Origin: Nibrella viscosa
GTDB taxonomy: Bacteria > Bacteroidota > Bacteroidia > Cytophagales > Spirosomataceae
Assembly: GCF_039541875.1 (NCBI RefSeq)
Contig: NZ_BAABHB010000020.1
Span: 13,401-77,400, forward strand
Direction: 5' to 3'
Length of the DNA: 64,000 bases
The notes under the pieces were generated by a model. It worked only from the letters and a program-made list of their open reading frames with translations, was not told where the DNA came from and did no database searches. Every line of letters begins with the position of its first letter. The stretch's first letter is position 1. Shown in pieces: positions 27,029-34,405 of this stretch. A program made the position numbers and the translations under genes.

Positions 27029-27060
27029 TTGTCTGATACCGGGCTATTGCTATACATTTG
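27029..27060 (+). promoter_or_regulatory. Bacteroidota-type promoter of the propionyl-CoA-synthetase-like gene
   Basis: TTG at 27029-27031 and a perfect -7 box TACATTTG at 27053-27060 are separated by 21 bases, as in the Bacteroidota sigma-ABfr consensus. The start codon follows 36 bases later. Confidence 0.6.
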
Positions 27061-27096
27061 GGAGAATACCCAAACCCGTTACCGAACCTGTCAGTC

Positions 27097-29025
27097 ATGG
27101 AGCAACAGACGACCTATTACGAGCTGTTCCAACGCAGCTTAGCCAACCCGGAAGCGTTCTGGCAACAGTATGCCGATGCGGTACCCTGGTATACTCCGCC
27201 CCGGCGCATCCTGTCGACCGACGCCGGCGGACTGACCCGCTGGTTTGCCGGTGGCCGGCTGAATACCTGCTACGCGGCCGTAGACTACCAGGTCGAAAAC
27301 GGCCGGGCCGATCAGCCGGCGCTGGTGTACGACTCACCGGTAACGCAGACTATCCGGGCGTATACGTACCGGCAGCTACAGGATGAGGTGAGCCGCCTGG
27401 CCGGTGGGCTGCGGTCGCTGGGGGTTGGTAAAGGTGACCGGGTGGTGATTTACATGCCGGTGGTGCCGGAAGCAGTGTTTGCCATGCTGGCCTGCGCCCG
27501 GCTGGGAGCGGTTCACTCAGTGGTGTTTGGTGGCTTTGCCCCGCACGAACTCGCCATTCGGATTGATGACGCCCAGCCTAAAGTCGTTCTGTCGGCCTCT
27601 TGCGGCATTGAGGTAGACAGAGTCATTCCCTACAAGCCGCTGCTGGATGCAGCCCTGCGGCTGGCCTCGCACCACCCAAGCCGCTGCGTGATTCTCCAGC
27701 GGCCCATGCAGCCGGCTCTGCTCCATGCGGGGCAGGATACCGACTGGCAGGCGTTGGTACACGACGCCCAACCGGCCGGCTGCGTTCCGGTCGATGCCAC
27801 CGATCCGCTGTATATTCTGTACACCTCGGGCACGACCGGCAAACCGAAAGGTATTGTGCGCGATAACGGTGGCCATGCAGTGGCGCTGCGGTTCAGCCTG
27901 GATGCCATTTACGACGTAAAGCCCGGCGAGGTATTCTGGGCGGCTTCGGATGTGGGTTGGGCGGTGGGCCATAGCTATATCGTATACGGGCCGCTGATGC
28001 ATGGCTGCACCTCGGTGCTGTTTGAAGGCAAGCCGGTCCGGACGCCCGATGCCGGTACCTTCTGGCGGGTCGTGCAAGACCACCGGGTAAAGGTTCTGTT
28101 TGCCGCTCCCACGGCCTTCCGCGCCATCCGAAAAGAAGACCCGGAGGGTCAATTAAAGAAAAAATACGACCTCTCATCCCTCACCTACCTGTTCGTAGCC
28201 GGCGAGCGCTGCGACCCCTCTACCTTCCACTGGCTGACGGACCTGACCGGTCTGCCCGTGATCGACCACTGGTGGCAAACCGAATCGGGCTGGCCGATGG
28301 TCGCCAACATGATGGGTGTGGAGCCAGTACCGCCCAAACCAGGTTCCTCAGCCCGGCCGGTCTGCGGCTACGACGTCCAGATTCTCGACGAAGACGGTAA
28401 CCAGCTCGGTCCCAACCAGGAGGGCAACGTCTGCGTAAAACTGCCGCTGCCACCGGGTTGTCTGCCCACGCTCTGGAACAATACCGAAGGCTTCCGCCAG
28501 GCTTACCTCAGCCGCTACCCCGGCTACTACCTGACCGGCGACGGCGGGTACATCGACGAGGACGGTTATGTGTTCATCATGGGCCGCGTGGATGATGTCA
28601 TCAACGTAGCCGGCCACCGGCTGTCGACGGGCGAGATGGAGGAGATACTGGCAGGCCACCCGGCCGTGGCCGAATGCGCTGTAATGGGTATTGCCTGCGA
28701 CATTCGGGGGCAGCGGCCTATTGGCCTGGTGGTGCTGAAAGACGGGGTGCAGATTCAAGAGCCGCAGTTGGAAAGCGAACTGGTTGCGCTGATCCGGGAG
28801 CGGATTGGTGCGGTAGCCAGTTTTCGCAGTGTTGCCATTGTAAAGCGTCTGCCCAAAACCCGCTCCGGCAAGATCCTGCGCAAGAGTATCCGGCAAATGG
28901 CAGACGGTATAGCATTTACCGTTCCGTCCACCATCGACGACCCGGCTATTCTGGACGAGATTCGGATGGTGCTGCAAACCCGCCATATCGGGCTGGCGTT
29001 TGCCGATACCGATACAGCTATCTGA
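27097..29025 (+). CDS. Acyl-CoA synthetase, propionyl-CoA synthetase-like
   Basis: The ATG at 27097 is preferred over one at 27058, which lies upstream of the predicted transcription start. The 642-residue protein belongs to the ANL adenylate-forming superfamily. It has the P-loop-like LYTSGTTGKPKGIVRDNGGH, WWQTESGWPM, and the C-terminal lysine motif TRSGKILRKSIR. The spacing and words YDSPVTQTIRAYTYRQL and KPGSSARPVCGYDV resemble propionate-CoA ligase (PrpE) more than acetate-CoA ligase. It makes acyl-CoA from a short-chain acid with ATP. An acetyl-CoA synthetase and a transporter lie just downstream, pointing to use of short-chain acids. The exact substrate is inferred. Confidence 0.85.
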   Translation: MEQQTTYYELFQRSLANPEAFWQQYADAVPWYTPPRRILSTDAGGLTRWFAGGRLNTCYAAVDYQVENGRADQPALVYDSPVTQTIRAYTYRQLQDEVSRLAGGLRSLGVGKGDRVVIYMPVVPEAVFAMLACARLGAVHSVVFGGFAPHELAIRIDDAQPKVVLSASCGIEVDRVIPYKPLLDAALRLASHHPSRCVILQRPMQPALLHAGQDTDWQALVHDAQPAGCVPVDATDPLYILYTSGTTGKPKGIVRDNGGHAVALRFSLDAIYDVKPGEVFWAASDVGWAVGHSYIVYGPLMHGCTSVLFEGKPVRTPDAGTFWRVVQDHRVKVLFAAPTAFRAIRKEDPEGQLKKKYDLSSLTYLFVAGERCDPSTFHWLTDLTGLPVIDHWWQTESGWPMVANMMGVEPVPPKPGSSARPVCGYDVQILDEDGNQLGPNQEGNVCVKLPLPPGCLPTLWNNTEGFRQAYLSRYPGYYLTGDGGYIDEDGYVFIMGRVDDVINVAGHRLSTGEMEEILAGHPAVAECAVMGIACDIRGQRPIGLVVLKDGVQIQEPQLESELVALIRERIGAVASFRSVAIVKRLPKTRSGKILRKSIRQMADGIAFTVPSTIDDPAILDEIRMVLQTRHIGLAFADTDTAI

Positions 29026-29187
29026 TCCGCTTTAAAATCTCCGGTAGTGGTTTGCCCGGCCCTTTTAGCCTGATGGCGTAGCCCAGGTGGTACCCCGCAA
29101 AATCGCCCCGGAAAAATCGGGTAATTAGAAAATACAATAATTCTCTTTATTCTTACAAGGCAGGAGAACCCTTACAACCAAACATAC

Positions 29188-30771
29188 ATGATTGCAACGC
29201 CTGAATCCAACCCTACGACCGACGCCCGGACCCTGTTCAGTGTGATCTCGGCCTCATCGGTCGGCACCCTGATCGAGTGGTACGATTTTTATATCTTCGG
29301 CAGCCTGGCCGCTATTCTGTCGACGCAGTTTTTCCCGAAAGATAACCCCACGGCTGCCCTGCTGTCGACGCTGGCGACGTTTGCCGCCGGCTTTATTGTC
29401 CGGCCGTTCGGGGCGCTGGTATTTGGCCGGCTTGGCGACCTGGTGGGGCGCAAGTACACCTTTATGGTCACGCTGGTACTGATGGGCGGCTCTACCTTTC
29501 TGATCGGCCTGATACCGGGCTACGCCACCATCGGCTTCTGGGCACCATTGCTGGTGCTGCTGCTCCGGCTGGTGCAGGGGCTGGCGCTGGGTGGGGAGTA
29601 TGGCGGAGCCGCTACCTACGTAGCCGAACACGCACCCGACCACCGGCGGGGTTTCTTTACCAGCTTTATCCAGACCACGGCTACGCTGGGCTTGTTTGTA
29701 TCGCTGGGGGTCATTGTGCTCACCCGCGAAACCGTTGGGGTGGATGCGTTCAGCAGTTGGGGCTGGCGTGTGCCGTTCCTGCTGTCGGCGTTTCTGGTGG
29801 CTATTTCCATCTACATCCGGCTGAAGATGTCGGAGTCTCCGCTGTTCCAGAAGATCAAGTCGGAAGGCAAAATCTCGAAAAACCCGCTGGCGGAGAGCTT
29901 CGGAAAAAAAGATAATCTGAAAATGGTGCTGCTGGCCCTGTTCGGGGCGACGGCGGGTCAGGGGGTGATCTGGTACACGGGTCAGTTCTACGCCCTGTCG
30001 TTTATCCAGAAGACCTGTAATATAGAGTTCGTGCAATCGAACTACATTGTAGCCATTGCCCTGCTGATTGCCACGCCGTTCTTTATCATCTTCGGTGGCC
30101 TGTCGGACCGCATCGGCCGTAAGGGTATCATGCTGGCGGGAATGCTGCTGGGCGTGCTGACCTACCGGCCTATCTACCAGAAGATGTACGAGCTATCAGA
30201 CCTGAAAACCAAGCAGGAACTGGTTGACCAGACCAAAGTAGACCCGATTACAACAACGCAGGAAAACGGTGACCAGCTTATCACCATAACGACAACCCGC
30301 GCCTACACCGACGGCACCACGGTTAAAGAAGTTGAAAAGAAAACCGTGCCGGCCGTTGCCCTCCAGGAAGCACCGAATCCGGAGGTAACCAAATCGGTAA
30401 CGCTGAGCGGCAGCAACTACTGGCTGATGGTTCTGCTGATTCTGGTGCAGGTACTGTACGTGACGATGGTGTACGGCCCGATTGCCGCTTTCCTGGTGGA
30501 GCTGTTCCCGACGCGCATCCGGTACACCTCCATGTCGCTGCCCTACCATATCGGTAACGGCATCTTCGGCGGATTAACCCCCTTCCTGGCCACGGCCCTG
30601 GTCGAGACCGCCAGGAAAGCAAACGAAGCCGCCGAAAAAGCCGGGCAGGCTCCGGTGATCAAACAGGCCTATCTGGAAGGACTCTGGTACCCGATCATCA
30701 TCGCCGGCGTCTGCTTCGTCATCGGCGTTCTCTACCTCAACAACAAAGCCTACACCCGGGCAGATGATTAA
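29188..30771 (+). CDS. MHS-family MFS transporter with a long extra loop
   Basis: The 527-residue protein has the metabolite:H+ symporter (MHS) signature: GTLIEWYDFYIFGSLAAILS, GRLGDLVGRKYTFM, RLVQGLALGGEYGGAATYVAEHAP and FGGLSDRIGRKGIM. Twelve hydrophobic segments can be placed. Between segments eight and nine an insertion of about 80 polar residues (from KMYELSDLKTKQEL to EVTKSVTLSG) is absent from typical MHS carriers of ~430-450 residues. By topology it should face outside the cytoplasm. MHS members carry organic acids or betaines with protons; the neighbours suggest acetate or propionate. A terminating word-repeat hairpin follows. Confidence 0.85.
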   Translation: MIATPESNPTTDARTLFSVISASSVGTLIEWYDFYIFGSLAAILSTQFFPKDNPTAALLSTLATFAAGFIVRPFGALVFGRLGDLVGRKYTFMVTLVLMGGSTFLIGLIPGYATIGFWAPLLVLLLRLVQGLALGGEYGGAATYVAEHAPDHRRGFFTSFIQTTATLGLFVSLGVIVLTRETVGVDAFSSWGWRVPFLLSAFLVAISIYIRLKMSESPLFQKIKSEGKISKNPLAESFGKKDNLKMVLLALFGATAGQGVIWYTGQFYALSFIQKTCNIEFVQSNYIVAIALLIATPFFIIFGGLSDRIGRKGIMLAGMLLGVLTYRPIYQKMYELSDLKTKQELVDQTKVDPITTTQENGDQLITITTTRAYTDGTTVKEVEKKTVPAVALQEAPNPEVTKSVTLSGSNYWLMVLLILVQVLYVTMVYGPIAAFLVELFPTRIRYTSMSLPYHIGNGIFGGLTPFLATALVETARKANEAAEKAGQAPVIKQAYLEGLWYPIIIAGVCFVIGVLYLNNKAYTRADD

Positions 30772-30773
30772 AA

Positions 30774-30830
30774 GCGGTTTCAGGTTCCAGGTTTGGGCGA
30801 AGCAATCTGAAACCTGAAACCTGAAACCGC
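30774..30830. repeat. Intergenic inverted short-word repeat (CAGGTTCCAGG words)
   Basis: GCGGTTTCAGGTTCCAGGTTT on the left pairs with AAACCTGAAACCTGAAACCGC (30810-30830) on the right, with two mismatches. The words are the same as at 16392-16470, 14 kb away. Confidence 0.75.
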
Positions 30831-30858
30831 CAAGGCAACTTTTAACTCAAAACGCTTC

Positions 30859-31080
30859 ATGAATACGATAAAAAAATATTTAGGCATAGTCTGGATCGCC
30901 CTGGGCCTATATGTTGGTTACGCCGGTATGATCGACAGTATCGAAAAAATCGGCAGCGGAAAACTGGAAGATCAGGTATTCGGCTACGTCGTGCTGCTGG
31001 TGCTGGTGCCGATCATCGTCGGTGGCCTGGTGCTGTTCGGCAAATATGCGCTTCAGGGCGAATTTAACCGCGACAAGTAA
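30859..31080 (+). CDS. Small two-helix membrane protein (DUF6814-like)
   Basis: The 73-residue product begins MNTIKKYLGIVWIALGLYVG and has two membrane segments (about residues 7-25 and 40-62), ending in a short charged tail. This pattern matches what I recall of DUF6814, small Bacteroidota proteins often found next to MFS transporters. Its place directly after the MHS transporter supports a link, perhaps as a small accessory subunit (inference). Confidence 0.65.
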   Translation: MNTIKKYLGIVWIALGLYVGYAGMIDSIEKIGSGKLEDQVFGYVVLLVLVPIIVGGLVLFGKYALQGEFNRDK

Positions 31081-31170
31081 AACGGATTTGCAATCCGTTC
31101 TACCAGGCTGCTCAGGGGAGTAAAATGGAGTTGCAAACAGGTATTGCAACGGATTGCAACTCCGTTCTAC
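31081..31170. repeat. Intergenic repeats built from AACGGATTGCAATCCGTTCTAC words
   Basis: AACGGATT (31081-31088) and AATCCGTT (31092-31099) form a short palindrome directly after the stop codon. A second, nested structure pairs GGAGTTGCAA (31127-31136) with TTGCAACTCC (31154-31163) and ends with the same CCGTTCTAC word. These are non-coding. Confidence 0.7.
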
Positions 31171-31268
31171 ATGAGATTTCAGCCTAAAGTGGTTATTGCC
31201 GACCATGAACCAAACATCCCACTTTCAAACGAACTAAACGCAGCATAAACCGATCATATCCAATCAAC

Positions 31269-33176
31269 ATGAGAATCCGGACCTTTGAGGAGTATCAGCA
31301 GGCATACGCCTATAGCGTAGAAGACCCTGAAGGCTTCTGGGGCGAAATAGCCCAGAACTTTCAGTGGCGTAAACCCTGGACGAAAACCCTCCAGTGGCAT
31401 TTCGACGAACCTAACGTTCAGTGGTATATCGGCGGTAAACTGAACATCACCGAAAACTGCCTCGACCGCCACCTGGCCGATAAGGGCGATCAGCCGGCCA
31501 TTATCTGGGAGCCTAACGACCCCTCCGAACCGGCAGTGACCCTCACCTACAAAATGCTGCACGACCAGGTATGCCGCTTCGCCAACGTGCTGAAGCGCAA
31601 TGGCGTAGTGAAAGGTGACCGCGTTTGTATCTACATGCCGATGGTACCCGAACTGGCCGTTGCCGTGCTGGCCTGCGCCCGCGTCGGAGCCGTTCACTCG
31701 GTCGTGTTCGGGGGCTTCTCGGCGCAATCGATTGCCGACCGGATCAACGATGCGCAGTGCAACGTGGTGGTCACCTCCGACGGAGCCATGCGGGGCAATA
31801 AGAGTATCCCGATGAAGGATACCGTAGACGACGCCCTAATTGGCTGCCCTTCGGTAAAGCGCGTGATCGTGCTGACTCATACCCGGACGGGCGTATCCAT
31901 GATTAAAGGCCGGGATGTCTGGTGGGAAACCGAAATGAAGCAGGTGACCGCCGACTGCCCCGCCGAGGAGATGGACGCCGAAGATATGCTGTTTATCCTT
32001 TACACCTCCGGCTCGACCGGCAAACCAAAAGGGGTCGTGCATACCTGCGGGGGCTACATGGTGTACACGGCCTACACGTTCCTGAACGTATTCCAGTACG
32101 AACCGGGTTATGTTCATTTCTGTACCGCCGACATCGGCTGGATTACCGGCCACAGCTATATCGTATATGGCCCGCTGGCCAACGGCGCTACCTCCCTGAT
32201 GTTTGAAGGCATTCCGACCTGGCCCGATGCCGGCCGGTTCTGGGATATTGTCGACAAACACAAGGTTGACATTCTGTACACCGCGCCTACCGCCATTCGC
32301 TCGCTGATGGGCTTCGGCCTCGACTATGTAAAAGGGCATGATCTGAGTTCGCTGAAAGTGCTGGGTTCGGTTGGCGAGCCGATCAACGCCGAGGCCTGGC
32401 ACTGGTACGACGATAACATCGGCAAGAACCGCTGCCCGATTGTGGATACCTGGTGGCAAACCGAAAACGGGGGTATCCTGATTTCTCCACTGGCGGGCAT
32501 CACCAAAACCAAACCGACTTACGCGACGCTGCCCCTACCGGGCGTGCAGCCGGTGCTGGTTGATGAGAACGGAGCCGTTATCGAAGGCAACGGCGTCAGT
32601 GGGAACCTGTGCATCAAGTTCCCGTGGCCGAGCATCATCCGCACCACTTACGGCGACCACGAGCGCTGCCGCCAGACCTACTTCTCCACCTACCCCGGCA
32701 TGTACTTCACCGGCGACGGCTGCCTGCGCGATGAAGACGGTTACTACCGCATCACCGGCCGGGTGGACGACGTTTTGAACGTCTCCGGTCACCGCATCGG
32801 TACCGCCGAGGTCGAAAACGCCATCAACATGCACACCGGCGTGGTGGAAAGTGCCGTGGTCGGCTACCCGCACGACATTAAAGGGCAGGGCATTTACGCC
32901 TACGTCATCACCGAGAGTGACCCTGCGCATGAAGCCGATCTGATGCGCCGGGATATTCTGGCGACGGTCAGTCGGATTATCGGCCCCATTGCCAAGCCCG
33001 ACAAGATTCAGTTTGTCAATGGCCTGCCCAAAACCCGGTCGGGCAAGATTATGCGCCGGATTCTCCGCAAAATTGCCGAGGGAGATACCTCCAACCTCGG
33101 CGACACCTCGACGCTGCTCGACCCCGGTGTAGTGGAAGACATCAAAGCCGGTGCATTGGTGGATGTAAAGGCGTAA
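31269..33176 (+). CDS. acs: Acetyl-CoA synthetase
   Basis: The 635-residue protein is a standard AMP-forming acetate-CoA ligase by length and motifs: N-terminal WFVGG-like VQWYIGGKLNITENCLDRHL, the conserved MPMVPELAVAVLACARVGAVHS, ATP motif LYTSGSTGKPKGVVHTCGGY, DIGWITGHSYIVYGPLANG, DTWWQTENGG, and TRSGKIMRRILRKIAEG. The last block holds the catalytic lysine that can be acetylated to shut the enzyme off. It converts acetate, ATP and CoA into acetyl-CoA in the cytoplasm. Upstream lie a related acyl-CoA synthetase and an MHS transporter. Confidence 0.95.
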   Translation: MRIRTFEEYQQAYAYSVEDPEGFWGEIAQNFQWRKPWTKTLQWHFDEPNVQWYIGGKLNITENCLDRHLADKGDQPAIIWEPNDPSEPAVTLTYKMLHDQVCRFANVLKRNGVVKGDRVCIYMPMVPELAVAVLACARVGAVHSVVFGGFSAQSIADRINDAQCNVVVTSDGAMRGNKSIPMKDTVDDALIGCPSVKRVIVLTHTRTGVSMIKGRDVWWETEMKQVTADCPAEEMDAEDMLFILYTSGSTGKPKGVVHTCGGYMVYTAYTFLNVFQYEPGYVHFCTADIGWITGHSYIVYGPLANGATSLMFEGIPTWPDAGRFWDIVDKHKVDILYTAPTAIRSLMGFGLDYVKGHDLSSLKVLGSVGEPINAEAWHWYDDNIGKNRCPIVDTWWQTENGGILISPLAGITKTKPTYATLPLPGVQPVLVDENGAVIEGNGVSGNLCIKFPWPSIIRTTYGDHERCRQTYFSTYPGMYFTGDGCLRDEDGYYRITGRVDDVLNVSGHRIGTAEVENAINMHTGVVESAVVGYPHDIKGQGIYAYVITESDPAHEADLMRRDILATVSRIIGPIAKPDKIQFVNGLPKTRSGKIMRRILRKIAEGDTSNLGDTSTLLDPGVVEDIKAGALVDVKA

Positions 33177-33207
33177 GGAGCCCGGAATCTGTTATCTTTA
33201 CGGAAAG

Positions 33208-33294
33208 GACGTTGGACGTTAGACAGTAGATATTAAACGCTGGAGAGGTTTTTGAGGTCTAACATCTTTAGTCTAACGTCTACTGTCTAACGTC
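33208..33294. repeat. Intergenic inverted short-word repeat (GACGTTAGACAGTAGA words)
   Basis: GACGTTAGACAGTAGA (33215-33230) and TCTACTGTCTAACGTC (33279-33294) are a perfect 16-base inverted repeat. Extra word copies GGACGTTGGACGTT and GTCTAACATCTTTAGTCTAACG lie around them. It follows acs and may act as its terminator. Confidence 0.8.
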
Positions 33295-33321
33295 TTATAA
33301 AAACGTCAACCAAAAGCGGTT

Positions 33322-33762
33322 ATGAAACGGAATTGGGAAACACTGACGGCAACATCGTACCAGGAGTCGGTGGCAGAATTGAGAGAGGCCCTTCAGAACC
33401 AGGAGTTTGACGAAGTAGCCCTGGGGTTGGATGCCCTTTACGAAAGCATGTCGCAGGAAAGCCGCCGGGCTTTGAAAAGCCAGTTAATCCGCCTGATGAT
33501 GCACATCTTGAAGTGGACTATTCAGCCTGAGAAACGCAGCCGCAGTTGGGCATTGTCAATTGAGAACGCCCGTTTCCTTATCCGCGACCTCCAGGAGGAA
33601 CGTCCCAGCCTGACGCGTGCTGTCATTGAACGAGATTTCTGGGCCAAAGCCTTCGCGCAGGCCAAACGGGAAGCCGCTATTGAAACCGGCAAGCGCATTG
33701 ATCTGGATACGCTTTCATGGGAGGCTGTTATGGAAACGGATTACCAGTTGCCGATTGAGTAG
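33322..33762 (+). CDS. DUF29 family protein
   Basis: The 146-residue product is mostly helical and soluble. It matches the DUF29 pattern: SQLIRLMMHILKWTIQPEKR with the 'L-x-x-H-L-L-K-W' core, SRSWALSIENARFLIRDL, then ERPSL. DUF29 has no settled function and is found mainly in cyanobacteria and environmental bacteria. It stands alone here and has its own terminator. Confidence 0.8.
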   Translation: MKRNWETLTATSYQESVAELREALQNQEFDEVALGLDALYESMSQESRRALKSQLIRLMMHILKWTIQPEKRSRSWALSIENARFLIRDLQEERPSLTRAVIERDFWAKAFAQAKREAAIETGKRIDLDTLSWEAVMETDYQLPIE

Positions 33763-33791
33763 TAGCAATTCTACCGCATAACAACCTACTG

Positions 33792-33820
33792 AAAACGCCG
33801 GTCCAGTGTCCGGCGTTTTT
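33792..33820 (+). terminator. Terminator of the DUF29 gene
   Basis: AAAACGCCGG and CCGGCGTTTTT form a 10-base stem with an eight-base loop and a T tract, 29 bases after the stop. Confidence 0.88.
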
Positions 33821-33954
33821 CGTTATTTTTGACTAAATAAAGCTCTGATTCGCGATTTAATTACCAAAGAGGTAAGAAACTGGGAACGCAAGTCGGGTAA
33901 AGCTGCCGGTGATGAGGAGTAACTCTCTAATTATCAGCAGCCTGTTCAACTTAG

Positions 33955-34155
33955 TCCTTTTTCAACATCGGTCGGATAGAAGATAAAGAACAAGAGGAGG
34001 TTAGGGCTTCCTTTATAGAGTCGAGTAATAAATTGGATTACGAAATCCTGGCAGTACAGGTGCTAACTAAAACATTTGATTACGATTCGGAAGAAAAGCT
34101 ACACGAAACTACCCAGCGAAAGGTTCCATATCCTCCCTCTTATTTTGCATGGTAA
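33955..34155 (+). pseudogene. Possible remnant of a lost gene (open frame without a start)
   Basis: The stretch 33821-34405 has no intact gene. A frame open from 33955 to the stop at 34153 reads like protein (IEDKEQEEVRASFIESS, YEILAVQVLTKTFDYDSEEK) but has no ATG. A second 29-codon open piece, in another frame, ends at 33921 (EVRNWERKSGKAAGDEE). I cannot name a family. They may be the tails of one or two deleted genes, or chance. Confidence 0.25.
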
Positions 34156-34159
34156 CAAA

Positions 34160-34185
34160 AAAGCCCTCCGACGTCGGAGGGCTTT
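34160..34185. terminator. Perfect palindrome, likely terminator
   Basis: AAAGCCCTCCGAC and GTCGGAGGGCTTT form a loop-less or small-loop stem of 13 base pairs. The A-run on the left makes it a terminator for leftward transcription; the T-run for rightward transcription is short. Between it and the next gene is a pyrimidine-rich tract (34266-34303) and AT-rich sequence. Confidence 0.55.
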
Positions 34186-34405
34186 AGGCTGTCTTCAAAA
34201 TAAACTCGGCTCTAATATGCAGTTTCTCATGGAGCCGTTTGGCCAGGTCCATTCTAACCAAGTAATCCTCCTTTACTCCTTTTACCCCTTTCCTCTCTTC
34301 TCCACTCATACCGGATTTTTACCGTTTAAACAATTGCTTTTTATTATCTATGATATAACATATAATTTGGCGTCAGAAAAGTCAGCACTTATAACACACC
34401 ACACC

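Noticed and set aside
27517..28986. Minus-strand frames of ~210 residues opposite the propionyl-CoA-synthetase-like gene
   Set aside because: They are shadows of a clear enzyme gene, with no recognisable domain.
31081..31170. Considered as an insertion-sequence remnant
   Set aside because: There is no transposase fragment or target duplication, and the structure is made of short palindromic words like other gaps in the window.
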